This document shows positions 6,622-16,159 of a DNA stretch of 22,675 nucleotides, piece by piece. The DNA comes from Alphaproteobacteria bacterium (lineage in GTDB: Bacteria; Pseudomonadota; Alphaproteobacteria; JAEULC01). Location of the stretch: positions 1 through 22,675 of the forward strand of contig JADZDN010000225.1 of the NCBI GenBank assembly GCA_020851015.1. Direction: 5' to 3'. Under the pieces are notes generated by a model. The model was not told the origin of the DNA. It worked only from the letters and a program-made list of their open reading frames with translations, and searched no databases. The position numbers and the translations under genes were made by a program. How positions within the stretch are numbered: the stretch's first letter is position 1; each line of letters starts with the position of its first letter.

Positions 6622-8247
6622 ATGACCGATCGCAAGCCGAATTCGAACCTTCTTCATGGGATCAGCCCGCGCGACGCCGAGGCGGTGCGCAGCAGGTTGC
6701 GCGCCGGCGCCAGCCGACGCGAGGTGATCGCGGGCCTGATGGCCGCCGGGCTCAGTGCCACGATCGCCGGATCGCTGGTGACGGCGGCCGGAAATGCGAT
6801 TGCCGCGACGCCCAAGAAGGGCGGACGCATCCGCGTTGCCGGCAACTCCACCTCTACTGCTGACACCGTGGACCCGGCGAAGCAGTCCCTGTCGACCGAC
6901 TACTCGCGCTGTACCATGTTCTATAACGGCCTGACGCGACTGGACGAGACGCTTGCGCCCCAACTGGAGCTCGCGGCGTCGATCGAGGATACCAAGGCGA
7001 CGGACTGGGTGATCAAGCTGCGCAGCGGCGTTCGCTTCCACGATGGCAAGCCGCTGACGGCCGACGACGTCGTCTACTCCCTCGTGCGTCACAAGGATCC
7101 GGCGGTCGGGTCCAAGGCGAAGGCGCTCGCCGATCAGATCGTCGAGGCCAAAGCCACCGGGCCGAACGAAGTTCGGGTCAAGCTCAGCGCGCCAAACGCC
7201 GACTTCCCGGTGGTGCTGGGGACGTACCATTTCCTGATCGTCAAGGACGGCACCAAGGAATTCGCGACGGCCGTGGGCACCGGCCCCTACAAGTGCAAGG
7301 AATTCAGCCCGGGCATCCGCTCGGTTGCCACGCGCAATGGGGAATACTGGAAGTCAGATAAGGCGTTTCTGGACGAAATCGAGTTCGTCGGCATCCCCGA
7401 CGAAAGCGCCCGCCTGAACGCGCTTTTGTCCGGCGACCTGCAGATGGCGGCGGCGATCAGTCCCCGGTCAACGGGCCGCGTCAAGTCGACCGCTGGCTTC
7501 GAGGTGTTCGAAACCAAGTCGGGGAACTACAATGACATCGTCATGCGCCAGGACGCCGATCCGTCGAAAAACCCTGACCTGGTGCTGGCGCTGAAATACC
7601 TGATGAACCGCGAGCAGATGCTCACGACCGTGTTCCAGGGATATGCCGCCCTGGGCAACGACCAGCCGATCGATCCGTCCAATCGCTTCTTCAACAAGGA
7701 CATCCCGCAGCGCGCCTACGACCCGGACAAGGCCAAGTTCCACCTGCAGAAGTCGGGCCTGGGCACCTCGCCGATCACGCTGCATGCCATGTCCGGCACC
7801 ACGCAGCTCGACACCGCCATGGTGATGCAGCAAAGCGCCCAGCAGATCGGGATGAATCTCGACGTCAAGCGCATGCCGGCGGACGGCTACTGGTCGAACG
7901 TATGGATGAAGCTGCCGATCACGACCGGCAACATCAACCCCCGCCCGAGCGCCGACATCCTGTTCACCCTGTTCTTCAAGTCGGATTCGACCTGGAACGA
8001 GTCGGGCTGGAAGAACGAGACGTTCGACAAGCTCCTGAGCGAGGCCCGCTCGGAGACCGACCTCGCGAAGCGCAAGCAGATGTATGGCGAGATGCAGTTG
8101 CTGGTGCGCGACCATTGCGGTGTCGGCATCCCGCTGTTCATCAGCTTCCTTGATGCCCATGCCTCGAAGCTCAAGGGCCTGCGCCCGATTCCGACGGGCG
8201 GCCTCATGGGATACAGCTTCAGCGAAGACGTCTGGCTCGATGCGTGA
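6622..8247 (+). CDS. Tat-exported ABC solute-binding protein (SBP_bac_5, dipeptide/opine type)
   Basis: A 541-residue periplasmic binding protein of the DppA/OppA/NikA family. The N-terminus has a hydrophilic lead of about 30 residues, then SRREVIAGLMAAG with a twin arginine and a hydrophobic stretch ending at NAIAATPKKG. This is a Tat-type signal with likely cleavage after AIA, so the protein is probably exported folded. Family blocks include RIRVAGNSTSTADTVDPAKQ, VRFHDGKPLTADDVVYSL, GTGPYKCKEF and DKAKFHLQKSG. It would capture a peptide-like or opine-like ligand and deliver it to the two permeases directly downstream. A strong AAGGGGG ribosome site lies 6 bases before the ATG. It is the first gene of the transporter operon; 55 bp separate it from the first permease. 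Confidence 0.9.
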   Translation: MTDRKPNSNLLHGISPRDAEAVRSRLRAGASRREVIAGLMAAGLSATIAGSLVTAAGNAIAATPKKGGRIRVAGNSTSTADTVDPAKQSLSTDYSRCTMFYNGLTRLDETLAPQLELAASIEDTKATDWVIKLRSGVRFHDGKPLTADDVVYSLVRHKDPAVGSKAKALADQIVEAKATGPNEVRVKLSAPNADFPVVLGTYHFLIVKDGTKEFATAVGTGPYKCKEFSPGIRSVATRNGEYWKSDKAFLDEIEFVGIPDESARLNALLSGDLQMAAAISPRSTGRVKSTAGFEVFETKSGNYNDIVMRQDADPSKNPDLVLALKYLMNREQMLTTVFQGYAALGNDQPIDPSNRFFNKDIPQRAYDPDKAKFHLQKSGLGTSPITLHAMSGTTQLDTAMVMQQSAQQIGMNLDVKRMPADGYWSNVWMKLPITTGNINPRPSADILFTLFFKSDSTWNESGWKNETFDKLLSEARSETDLAKRKQMYGEMQLLVRDHCGVGIPLFISFLDAHASKLKGLRPIPTGGLMGYSFSEDVWLDA

Positions 8248-8302
8248 AGTACCCGGCCGGCCGTAGCGGCGACGCTGGTCTTCGGTTTTCAGGGCCTATC
8301 GG

Positions 8303-9259
8303 ATGAACTCGATCGTCCTCCGGCTGATCACGACACGCGTCGCTCTCGCCGCGGCGACGCTGCTGGTCGTGTCGGCCATCGTGTTCACCATTACCAACCT
8401 GCTGCCCGGCGACGTGGCGGAGGAGATTCTGGGGCAGAGCGCGTCGCCGGAGGCGGTCGCCGGGGTGCGCCGCGCGCTCAACCTCGATCGACCGGCCCCC
8501 ATCCGCTACGTCGAATGGCTCTTGCAGCTCCTACCGGGCGATCTGGGTCAGTCCCTGGTCAACCGGCTGCCGGTCAGCAAGCTGATCGGCAGCCGACTCC
8601 CGAATTCCCTGCTCCTCGCCGGAATCGCGGCGGCGATCTGCGTGCCGCTCGCCCTTGTCCTTGGCATCACCAGCGCCGTGTGGAAGGGCAGTATCTATGA
8701 CCGCGTCACCAGCAGCTTCAGCATCGCGACGGTATCCGTGCCCGAATTCCTGGTGGCGACCCTGGCGGTGCTGATCTTCGCGGTGAAGCTTCAGTGGCTT
8801 CCCGCGATGTCCTACGCCACCAATGTCGACTCGGTGAGCCAGCTGCTGCGATCCTTTGCGCTCCCCGTGCTGACGCTGGCCTGCGTCGTGATGGCTCAGA
8901 TGACGCGTATGACGCGTGCGGCCCTGGTGACGGTCCTGGGGTCGGCCTATGTCGAGATGGCGATCCTGAAGGGCGCCAGCCGCGGGCGTATTGTGCTGCT
9001 CCATGCGCTCCCCAACGCGATCGGGCCGATCGCCAACGCGATCGCCTTCAATCTTTCCTACCTGATTGGCGGCGCCATCATCGTCGAGATCATCTTCAGC
9101 TATCCCGGCGTCGCTCGGCTGATGGTCGACGCGGTGGCGACGCGCGACCTGCCGCTGATCCAGGCCTGCGCGATGATCTTCTCCGCCACGTACCTAATGT
9201 TTGTGCTCCTGGCGGATATCTGCGCCATCGTGTCCAACCCTCGACTTCGCTACAGCTAG
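8303..9259 (+). CDS. ABC transporter permease, DppB type
   Basis: A 318-residue inner-membrane permease with about six hydrophobic segments (first at residues 10-32, VALAAATLLVVSAIVF). It has the DppB-type periplasmic loop NLLPGDVAEEILGQSASPEA and ALNLDRPAPIRYVEWL, and the cytoplasmic EAA coupling loop YVEMAILKGASRGRIVLLHA followed by LPNAIGP. It forms the channel with the next permease. The length is usual for DppB proteins. Only a weak AGGG site precedes the ATG. It follows the binding protein by 55 bp and ends 10 bp before the partner permease. Confidence 0.9.
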   Translation: MNSIVLRLITTRVALAAATLLVVSAIVFTITNLLPGDVAEEILGQSASPEAVAGVRRALNLDRPAPIRYVEWLLQLLPGDLGQSLVNRLPVSKLIGSRLPNSLLLAGIAAAICVPLALVLGITSAVWKGSIYDRVTSSFSIATVSVPEFLVATLAVLIFAVKLQWLPAMSYATNVDSVSQLLRSFALPVLTLACVVMAQMTRMTRAALVTVLGSAYVEMAILKGASRGRIVLLHALPNAIGPIANAIAFNLSYLIGGAIIVEIIFSYPGVARLMVDAVATRDLPLIQACAMIFSATYLMFVLLADICAIVSNPRLRYS

Positions 9260-9269
9260 GCAACCCGTC

Positions 9270-10127
9270 ATGTCGGTGCAGGATGCAGCTACAGCCCCGA
9301 TCCCCCGCCGCCGGCGCTCTGTTTCGCCGCTCGGCCTAGTTGGCATGATTGTCGTCGGGTTCTGGATCGTCGTCGCGCTTGCGGCACCGGTCATCGCCCC
9401 CTACCCGCCCGGCTTCATGACCAATGGCGGGGTTCTGTCGCCAATCAGCATCCGGTTCCCCATGGGCACGGACTATCTTGCCCGCGATGTGCTGAGCCGG
9501 GTCGTCTGGGGCGCGCGCTACACGACGGGCGTAGCCCTGCTGGCGACGGCCGTCGCATCTTCCATCGGCACGGGCCTCGGCGTCTGGGCGGCCGTTCGCG
9601 GGGGGTGGTTCGATGCCACGGTAAGCCGGCTGCTCGACGCCTTCATCTCGATGCCGAGCAAAATGTTCGCCCTGGTGATAGTGACCGCCTTCGGATCCTC
9701 GGTTCCGGTCCTGGTCCTCTGCCTGGCCCTGGTCTACATCCCGGGCTGCTACCGCCTGGCCCGGTCCATGGCCGTGAACATCAACGCCATGGATTTCGTG
9801 ACGGTGGCTAGGGCCCGCGGGGAACGCACCGGCTACATTACCCGGCGCGAGATCCTGCCGAACATGGTAGCGCCCGTACTCACCGATTTCGGGCTGCGCT
9901 TTGTCTTCATCGTGCTGCTCCTTAGCGGGCTCAGCTTCCTGGGCGTCGGGATCCAGCCGCCAAATGCCGATTGGGGCTCGCTGGTCCGCGAGAATATCGA
10001 AGGGCTCCGCGATGGGGCCCCGGCCGTCGTGTTGCCGGCGTTGATGATCGCGTCGCTCACGATCGGCGTGAACCTGTTGATCGACAGCCTGCCCAAGCAG
10101 CGCCTCGGCGCTCTGGATCGGGACTGA
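9270..10127 (+). CDS. ABC transporter permease, DppC type
   Basis: A 285-residue permease. The first membrane segment (LVGMIVVGFWIVVALAAPVI) is followed by the family motif FPMGTDYLARDVLSRVVWGA. The EAA loop is DFVTVARARGERTGYITRRE, then ILPNMVAPVL. C-terminal blocks are SGLSFLGVGIQPPNADWGSL and PKQRLGALDRD. The frame is open to 9201 but overlaps the preceding gene; the ATG at 9270 gives the usual short cytoplasmic N-terminus before the first membrane segment. One base separates its stop from the ATPase gene, so the two are almost certainly co-translated. Confidence 0.9.
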   Translation: MSVQDAATAPIPRRRRSVSPLGLVGMIVVGFWIVVALAAPVIAPYPPGFMTNGGVLSPISIRFPMGTDYLARDVLSRVVWGARYTTGVALLATAVASSIGTGLGVWAAVRGGWFDATVSRLLDAFISMPSKMFALVIVTAFGSSVPVLVLCLALVYIPGCYRLARSMAVNINAMDFVTVARARGERTGYITRREILPNMVAPVLTDFGLRFVFIVLLLSGLSFLGVGIQPPNADWGSLVRENIEGLRDGAPAVVLPALMIASLTIGVNLLIDSLPKQRLGALDRD

Positions 10128-10128
10128 C

Positions 10129-11985
10129 ATGTCGGCCGTCGTCGAAGTTCGCGGCCTGGATGTCGACGCACAGGACGAAAGCGGCCAGGCGATCCCGATC
10201 GTTCGCGGGATCGATTTCACCGTGGCGCGCGGCGAAGTGCTGGCCCTGATCGGAGAATCCGGTTCAGGCAAGACGACGATCGCTCTGTCCCTAATGGGAT
10301 ATGCCCGCCCCGGCTGCCGGATTGTCGGCGGAGAGATCCGCGTCGGCGATACCGACATACGCGCGCTCGATGGCCGGAGCCTGGCGGCGTTTCGCGGCAG
10401 GACGGTGACCTATGTGCCGCAGAGCGCCGCGGCCGCCTTCAACCCGTCGCGACGCCTCATCGATCAGGTTATCGAGGGCGCGCAAATCCACGACCTCATG
10501 CCGCGCGCCGTGGCGGAACGGAAAGCGGTCGAGCTCTTCTGCGCCCTCGCCCTACCCGAGCCCGAGACGATCGGGCAGCGCTTTCCGCATCAGGTTTCTG
10601 GCGGCCAATTGCAGCGCCTGATCGCCGCCATGGCCATGCTGGTCGATCCCGACCTGGTGATCCTGGACGAGCCGACCACGGCCCTCGACGTGACCACCCA
10701 GATTGACGTGCTGCGGGCCTTCAAGAACGTGGTCCGGGAGCGCGGCAAGACGGCGATCTATGTATCTCATGACCTGGCGGTCGTGGCCCAGATGGCGGAC
10801 CGCGTCATCGTACTTCGCGGCGGCACCATTCAGGAGCAGGGCAGCACGTCCCAGCTCCTGGCGTCGCCGGCGAACGACTACACACGGAGCCTCCTGCGCG
10901 CCGCCGCGCCGCAGGCCCGCGACCAGCAACGCAGTGCGGAGCGCACGGCCGACGCTCCTCTCCTTCACGTGGCCGCCCTAACGGCCGGATATGGCGCCGT
11001 GGGTCGCGACGGATTGCCGATCGTCCCGGTGCTGCGCGACGTCGATCTCACGATCCGACGCGGATCCGTGCTCGGGATCATCGGCGAGTCGGGCTGCGGC
11101 AAGAGCACCCTCGCGCGGGTCATCGCCGGCCTCCTGCCCCCGGCGCGCGGCACGATCAGCTTGGACGGCCAGGCCTTGCCGTCCAGGGTGGAGCAGCGCA
11201 ACCGCGATCAGCTGCGCCGCGTTCAGATCGTCTTCCAGGTCGCCGACACAGCCCTGAACCCCGCGCACACCGTCAGCGATATCCTGGAACGACCGCTGGC
11301 GTTCTACCACGACCTGCCGGCACCGTCGCGGCGGCGGCGGATTGACGACCTGCTGGACATGGTCAAGCTGCCGGCAAGCATTGCGACCCGGCATCCCAGC
11401 GAGCTTTCCGGTGGCCAGAAGCAACGGGTAAACCTGGCGCGGGCCCTGGCGGCGAAGCCAGATCTCATTCTTTGCGACGAGGTGACCTCGTCGCTCGACA
11501 CGGTGGTCGGCGCGGCGGTGCTCGACCTGCTGGATGAGCTGCGGCGCGAACTGGGCGTCGCCTACATGTTCATCAGCCATGACGTCTCCACCATTCGGGC
11601 GATCAGCGACGAGGTGCTGGTCCTCTATGGCGGCCGAACGGTGGAGGTCGGCGGCCGCCAGACCGTGCTTCGTCCGCCCATGCACCCCTATACCGACCTC
11701 CTGCTGTCGTCCGTCCCTGCCTTGCGGGTCGGCTGGCTCGACACCGTGCGGGCCTCGCATGTCGCGGACGGCGCAAACATCAAGGGCGGGGCCTTTGCCT
11801 CAGGCGGCTGCGGCTTTCGCAACCGTTGCGCCCTGAAGCTTGACGGCACCTGCGACACGGAGCGTCCGCCGCTTCGCGTGCTCCCCGGCGGTGGACGCAT
11901 CGCCTGCCATCGGCGGGAGGACGAGCTGGTGTCTGCCCAGGGCGGCGTTGCGCCGCTTGTTCCACGCGCCTTGACCACTTCCTGA
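10129..11985 (+). CDS. Fused double ABC ATPase of the dipeptide-type importer (DppD-DppF)
   Basis: A 618-residue protein with two complete ABC cassettes that energise the importer from the cytoplasmic face. Cassette 1: Walker A GESGSGKTT (about residue 43), signature SGGQLQR (about 157), Walker B LVILDEPTTALD (about 178), switch His in YVSHDL. Cassette 2: Walker A GESGCGKST (about 321), signature LSGGQKQR (about 426), Walker B LILCDEVTSSLD (about 447), switch His in FISHDV. The C-terminus carries the short oligopeptide-transporter Cys-containing tail (GGCGFRNRCALK, GTCDTERPP). In many systems DppD and DppF are separate; here they are one chain, which explains why only one ATPase gene follows the permeases. 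All catalytic motifs look intact. Confidence 0.92.
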   Translation: MSAVVEVRGLDVDAQDESGQAIPIVRGIDFTVARGEVLALIGESGSGKTTIALSLMGYARPGCRIVGGEIRVGDTDIRALDGRSLAAFRGRTVTYVPQSAAAAFNPSRRLIDQVIEGAQIHDLMPRAVAERKAVELFCALALPEPETIGQRFPHQVSGGQLQRLIAAMAMLVDPDLVILDEPTTALDVTTQIDVLRAFKNVVRERGKTAIYVSHDLAVVAQMADRVIVLRGGTIQEQGSTSQLLASPANDYTRSLLRAAAPQARDQQRSAERTADAPLLHVAALTAGYGAVGRDGLPIVPVLRDVDLTIRRGSVLGIIGESGCGKSTLARVIAGLLPPARGTISLDGQALPSRVEQRNRDQLRRVQIVFQVADTALNPAHTVSDILERPLAFYHDLPAPSRRRRIDDLLDMVKLPASIATRHPSELSGGQKQRVNLARALAAKPDLILCDEVTSSLDTVVGAAVLDLLDELRRELGVAYMFISHDVSTIRAISDEVLVLYGGRTVEVGGRQTVLRPPMHPYTDLLLSSVPALRVGWLDTVRASHVADGANIKGGAFASGGCGFRNRCALKLDGTCDTERPPLRVLPGGGRIACHRREDELVSAQGGVAPLVPRALTTS

Positions 11986-12004
11986 GACTTGTACCGAGGC
12001 TTCC

Positions 12005-14074
12005 ATGGCTGTGACCACGCTTTCCCCCGCCGCCCCCGCCACCACGCCCCGCCGGGACGATCCCTTGCTGCGACCCTTCCAGATCAAGGGTCTCCGGTTG
12101 CGTAACCGGATCATGAGCACCAGCCACGCCTCCGCGCTGGACGACGGTGGCCTGCCCACCGAGACCTATCAGCGCTACCACGAGGAAAAGGCCAAGGGCG
12201 GCATCGCGCTGACCATGTTCGGCGGTTCTTCCATGGTCGACGCGGATTCGAGCTGGGGCGGCGGCCAGCTCAATGTCGGAAGCGACGCCATCATTCCCCA
12301 TTTTGAACGGTTTTCAGAACGCATTCACCAGCAGGGCGCCGCGTTGATGTGCCAGATCTCGCATCTCGGCCGCCGCGCCGACTTTATGGCGTTGAACTGG
12401 CTTCCCTCGATCGGCCCTTCCCGCGTTCGCGAGACCCAGCATCGCAACTTTCCGCGGGAGATGGATGAGGACGATATCGCCCGGGTCGTGCGCGCCTACG
12501 GCGCCGCCGCGCGCCGATGCAAGGAGGGCGGGCTCGATGGCATCGAGACCGTCACCGGCGGGCACCTGATCGGCCAGTTCCTGTCACCCCGCACGAACAA
12601 GCGGACCGACCGGTTCGGCGGCTCGACAGAGAACCGCACCCGCTTCGCGCTCATGGTCCATGAGGAAATCCGCCGCCAGGTCGGGGACAGGTTCGTCGCC
12701 GGAATCCGGTTCGTTGTCGACGAAGGTATCGATGACGGCATCAATGCCGATGAGTGCATGGAAATCGCCCAGCTGCTGGAGCGCTCCGGCCTGATCGACT
12801 TCTTCAACTGCATCTTTGGCCGCATGGATACCGATGTGGCGCTGGCCGAGCACAACATGCCCGGCATGTCCCAGCCGCTGGCGCCGTTTCTCAAGCCGGT
12901 CGCCGCCTTCAAACGGGCGACGGCGCTGCCGGTTTTTCACGCCGCCCGTATAGCGGACGTTTCAACTGCCCGTCACGCGATCTCGGAAAACATGCTCGAC
13001 ATGGTGGCGATGACGCGGGCCCATTTTGCCGACCCGCAGATCGTGAACAAGCTCCTGCGTGGCGAAGAGGAGCGGATCCGCCCCTGTGTCGGCGCCTCCT
13101 TCTGCATGTTCAAGAGGGTCGGCTGCATCCATAACCCGGCCACCGGCCGGGAGAGCAGCCTTCCGCAACTGATCACTCGCTCGGATCGGCCGGGGCGCAA
13201 AATCGTCGTCGTCGGTGGCGGACCGGGCGGACTCGAGGCGGCGCGCGTCTCCGCCGAGCGGGGCCATCAGGTCGTCCTGTTCGAGGCGGCGAGCAAGCTA
13301 GGCGGCCAGTTGCTAACCGCCGTGCGCGCCACCTGGCGCAAGGACCTGATCGCCATCGTCGACTGGCGTGAAGCGGAGCTGGCGCGGTTGGGCGTCGACG
13401 TCCGGCTCAACAGCTATGCCGAAGCCCAGGATGTGCTGCAGGAGCATCCCGATGTCATCGTGGTCGCCACGGGCGGCATCCCGGACACGGAATGGCTCGA
13501 GGGCGCGACGCATTGCGACAGTGTCTGGGACGTGCTTGCCGATCCACGGCGCGCCAAGGACGAGGTCATTGTCTATGACGGCACCGGCCGCCATGAGGCG
13601 GTGTCCTGCGCGCTGCATCTTGCCGAACAGGGCAAGCTGGTCCGCTTTGTGACGATCGACAACATGGTCGCGCTGGAAATGGGCTACCACGAGCGCGTGA
13701 TCTACCGAAAGCGCTTCGCCCTGAACAACATCCAAGTCACGACCGACCACCAGCTGACTCGGGTCCGTACGAGCGGCAACCGCCTCTCGGCCACGTTCCG
13801 CCACGAGCTCACCGGTCAGGAGACGGAGATGTCGACGGCCCAGGTCGTCTTCGAGCATGGCACCGTGCCGGTCGAAGGTCTCTTCCAGGACCTTCGCGGC
13901 CAGTCCGCCAACAAGGGGATAACCGACATCGACGCCTTGCTGCACAACCGGCCGCAACTCGCCGCCGCGGCGGCATCCGGCGCCCTCGAGCTGCATCGGA
14001 TCGGGGATGCCGTGACCAGCCGCAACGTGCATGGCGCGATCTACGATGCCCTGCGCCTTTGCATGGTGCTCTAG
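12005..14074 (+). CDS. TMADH/DgcA-like FMN, Fe-S, FAD oxidoreductase (probable amine demethylase)
   Basis: A 689-residue Old Yellow Enzyme-type fusion. An FMN TIM barrel (residues 20-350: LRPFQIKGLRLRNRIMSTSH, CQISHLGRRADF, QFLSPRTNKRTDRFGGSTEN) is followed by an Fe-S linker (361-374) and an NAD(P)/FAD domain (KIVVVGGGPGGLEAARVSAE at about 399). The barrel reads GGHLIGQF, with His187 where dienoyl-CoA reductases have HGYL. The linker is CVGASFCMFKRVGC, with Cys361, Cys367 and Cys374 but Ala364 at the position of the second Cys. From memory, both variants are typical of dimethylglycine/N-methylproline demethylase-like proteins, so oxidative N-demethylation of a secondary or tertiary amine is more likely than fatty-acid reduction. 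Whether a 4Fe-4S cluster forms with these ligands is unknown. GAGG lies 5 bases before the ATG. It starts 19 bp after the transporter ATPase and 38 bp before hyuA, so it belongs to the same operon. Confidence 0.85.
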   Translation: MAVTTLSPAAPATTPRRDDPLLRPFQIKGLRLRNRIMSTSHASALDDGGLPTETYQRYHEEKAKGGIALTMFGGSSMVDADSSWGGGQLNVGSDAIIPHFERFSERIHQQGAALMCQISHLGRRADFMALNWLPSIGPSRVRETQHRNFPREMDEDDIARVVRAYGAAARRCKEGGLDGIETVTGGHLIGQFLSPRTNKRTDRFGGSTENRTRFALMVHEEIRRQVGDRFVAGIRFVVDEGIDDGINADECMEIAQLLERSGLIDFFNCIFGRMDTDVALAEHNMPGMSQPLAPFLKPVAAFKRATALPVFHAARIADVSTARHAISENMLDMVAMTRAHFADPQIVNKLLRGEEERIRPCVGASFCMFKRVGCIHNPATGRESSLPQLITRSDRPGRKIVVVGGGPGGLEAARVSAERGHQVVLFEAASKLGGQLLTAVRATWRKDLIAIVDWREAELARLGVDVRLNSYAEAQDVLQEHPDVIVVATGGIPDTEWLEGATHCDSVWDVLADPRRAKDEVIVYDGTGRHEAVSCALHLAEQGKLVRFVTIDNMVALEMGYHERVIYRKRFALNNIQVTTDHQLTRVRTSGNRLSATFRHELTGQETEMSTAQVVFEHGTVPVEGLFQDLRGQSANKGITDIDALLHNRPQLAAAAASGALELHRIGDAVTSRNVHGAIYDALRLCMVL

Positions 14075-14112
14075 ATGCCGATCGCGCAACCCCCTCTGGG
14101 ATTGGACCTAGC

Positions 14113-16158
14113 ATGACCTGGCGCATCGGTGTCGATATCGGCGGCACGTTCATCGATTTCTGCGCGCTGCATTCGACGACCCACCAGCTCGAAACGATTA
14201 AGGTGCTGACCACCCCGGAGGCCCCGGGCCAGGAGCTGCTGCAAGGGCTCGATCTCCTGCGCGAGCGTCACGGCATTCTGCCGGAGGAGGTGGTCTCGTT
14301 CGTCCACGGGACCACCGTAGGAATCAATACCGTCATTCAGCGCAAGGGCAGCCGGATGGGGCTCCTCACCACCGCCGGGTTTGAGGATGTCATCGAACTG
14401 GCGCGGCTGCGCATGCCGGACATGTACTCCCTGTTCTGCGCCCGTCCCGACCAGCTCGTGCCCCGGGACCTCGTTTTTGGCGTCAGGGAGCGGGTGTTGG
14501 CCGATGGTCAGGTCCAGATCGGGCTGGACCGGGAGGCGGTGATCGCCGCGGTTGAGGGGCTTCGTCGCAAGGGCGCCGAGGGCGTCATCGTTTCCTTCCT
14601 GCACGCCTACCGCAACCCCGCCCATGAGAAGGAGGCCCGCCAGCTGATCGAGACGCTGGCGCCAGAGATGTTCGTGTTCTGCGCCAGCGAGGTGTGGCCG
14701 GTCATTCGCGAGTACGAACGTACGACGACCGCCCTTCTCAACGGCTACGTTCATCGGCGGGTGGCGGGCTACCTCGAGTCGCTGGCGTCGGCCCTCCGAG
14801 AACGCCGCGTGCCGGCCCTGCCGATGCTTACCAAGTCGAATGGCGGCCTGATGACGGCGGAGACCGGCAAGCGCTCCTGCGTCAACATGCTGCTCTCCGG
14901 CACCGCCGCCGGCGTCATGGGGGCGTCCTTCATCGGGCGACAGGCAGGCATTCCGCACCTGCTGACGCTCGACATCGGCGGCACGAGTGCCGACCTCGCC
15001 GTGGTGATCGACGGCGAGGCCCAGTACGGAACCGGGGAGCAAGTCGGCGAATTCCCCCTCTATCTCCCCAGCGTGTCGGTGACATCGATCGGCGCCGGTG
15101 GCGGCTCCATCGCCTGGATGGACGGCTTCGGCGTCCTCAAGGTCGGACCGGAGAGTGCCGGATCCTCACCCGGGCCTGCCTGCTACGGAAAAGGCGGTGT
15201 GCGACCGACGGTGACTGACGCCATGGCGGTCTGCGGCTATCTGGGGCTGGCGCCGATGGCCTACGGGCAGATCGGCATCCAGCTCGACAAGGCCGAGACG
15301 GCGGTGGGCGGTCTCGCCGAGAAGCTCGGCATTGCTGCTCGCTCAACCGCCGCGGCGATCATCGATATCGCCGTATCGGAGATGCTGATCGAGGTGAACA
15401 AGCTAGTCGCGCGCTACGGCATTGACCTGCACGAGTTCACCCTACTGCCGTTCGGTGGTGCCGGGCCGATGCTGGGCTGCTTCCTGGCACGCGAGGTTGG
15501 GATCCCGCGGGTCCTGGTGCCGAACCGCCCGGGGGTGGTGAGCGCTCTCGGCGGCCTGATCGCAGATATTCGCGGCGACTTCATTCAGACCGTCTATGCG
15601 CCCTCCACGCCGCAATCCGTCCCCATGCTCCGCGACATGCTGGTGCAGCTCAAGACGGAGGGGCAACGCTGGATTCGGCACGATCAGAACTACGACGGAG
15701 CTGTCGCCGAGATCGTCTCGGCCGAGATGCGCTACCACGGCCAGTCCTTCGAGATCGAAGTGTCGCTGGAGCAGCAGTGGATCCTCGACGGCGACGTCGA
15801 CGCCATCAATGCCGCCTTTCATCGACGCCATCGCGAGATCTACGATTTCAACGACGAGTCCGGTAGCATTCAGATCATCAACCTGCGCCTTGTCACGGTC
15901 GGCGCGACGCCGAAACCCGATAACGGTTCTTTGCTTTCCGCCCCGGCCAAGGAGGCGGTGCCGGCTCGCCATGTGGATGTGTGGCTGGACGGGCGGGAGC
16001 AGCGCATCGGTCTCCATCACCGGCGCGACCTCGTCCCTGGGCATTGCTTCGCCGGCCCGGCGATCGTGGTTCAGGACGATACGACCATCTGCATTCCGGG
16101 CGGATTCCGCGCGGACGTGGACGAACACCGCAATCTTATCCTGCTGCTGGAGTCCTAG
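14113..16158 (+). CDS. hyuA: Hydantoinase/oxoprolinase subunit A (ATP-binding)
   Basis: A 681-residue HyuA, the ATP-dependent subunit that with HyuB hydrolyses hydantoins, N-methylhydantoin or 5-oxoproline-like cyclic amides in the cytosol. Visible blocks: the phosphate-binding N-terminus WRIGVDIGGTFIDF; FVHGTTVGINTVIQRKG (about 62); EYERTTTALLNGYVHRR; the second ATPase core block LTLDIGGTSADLAVVIDG (about 287); VTSIGAGGGSIAWMDG; GSSPGPACYGKGG; and LPFGGAGPMLGCFLARE (about 443). The ATG at 14113 starts the conserved domain; the frame is open 18 codons further up but overlaps the previous gene. The length is normal and no motif is broken. The stop is one base from the hyuB start. Acetone carboxylase-type relatives also use this fold, but no third small subunit gene is seen, which favours a hydantoinase/oxoprolinase. 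Confidence 0.9.
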   Translation: MTWRIGVDIGGTFIDFCALHSTTHQLETIKVLTTPEAPGQELLQGLDLLRERHGILPEEVVSFVHGTTVGINTVIQRKGSRMGLLTTAGFEDVIELARLRMPDMYSLFCARPDQLVPRDLVFGVRERVLADGQVQIGLDREAVIAAVEGLRRKGAEGVIVSFLHAYRNPAHEKEARQLIETLAPEMFVFCASEVWPVIREYERTTTALLNGYVHRRVAGYLESLASALRERRVPALPMLTKSNGGLMTAETGKRSCVNMLLSGTAAGVMGASFIGRQAGIPHLLTLDIGGTSADLAVVIDGEAQYGTGEQVGEFPLYLPSVSVTSIGAGGGSIAWMDGFGVLKVGPESAGSSPGPACYGKGGVRPTVTDAMAVCGYLGLAPMAYGQIGIQLDKAETAVGGLAEKLGIAARSTAAAIIDIAVSEMLIEVNKLVARYGIDLHEFTLLPFGGAGPMLGCFLAREVGIPRVLVPNRPGVVSALGGLIADIRGDFIQTVYAPSTPQSVPMLRDMLVQLKTEGQRWIRHDQNYDGAVAEIVSAEMRYHGQSFEIEVSLEQQWILDGDVDAINAAFHRRHREIYDFNDESGSIQIINLRLVTVGATPKPDNGSLLSAPAKEAVPARHVDVWLDGREQRIGLHHRRDLVPGHCFAGPAIVVQDDTTICIPGGFRADVDEHRNLILLLES

Positions 16159-16159
16159 G

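Noticed and set aside
8248..8302. CGGCCGGCCG palindrome after the first binding-protein gene as a terminator
   Set aside because: Stem is short and self-overlapping with no following T-run; common by chance at this GC content.
9336..10358. Minus-strand open frame (340 residues) across the permease/ATPase junction
   Set aside because: Low-complexity Arg/Asp/Pro composition typical of antisense of membrane-protein genes; overlaps two clear genes.
12005..14074. 2,4-dienoyl-CoA reductase (FadH) as the product name
   Set aside because: Architecture fits, but the GGHL and CVGASFC motifs and the neighbours favour an amine demethylase-like enzyme.
14071..15042. Long minus-strand open frame (323 residues) opposite hyuA
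   Set aside because: Antisense shadow of conserved HyuA coding sequence; no recognisable motif.
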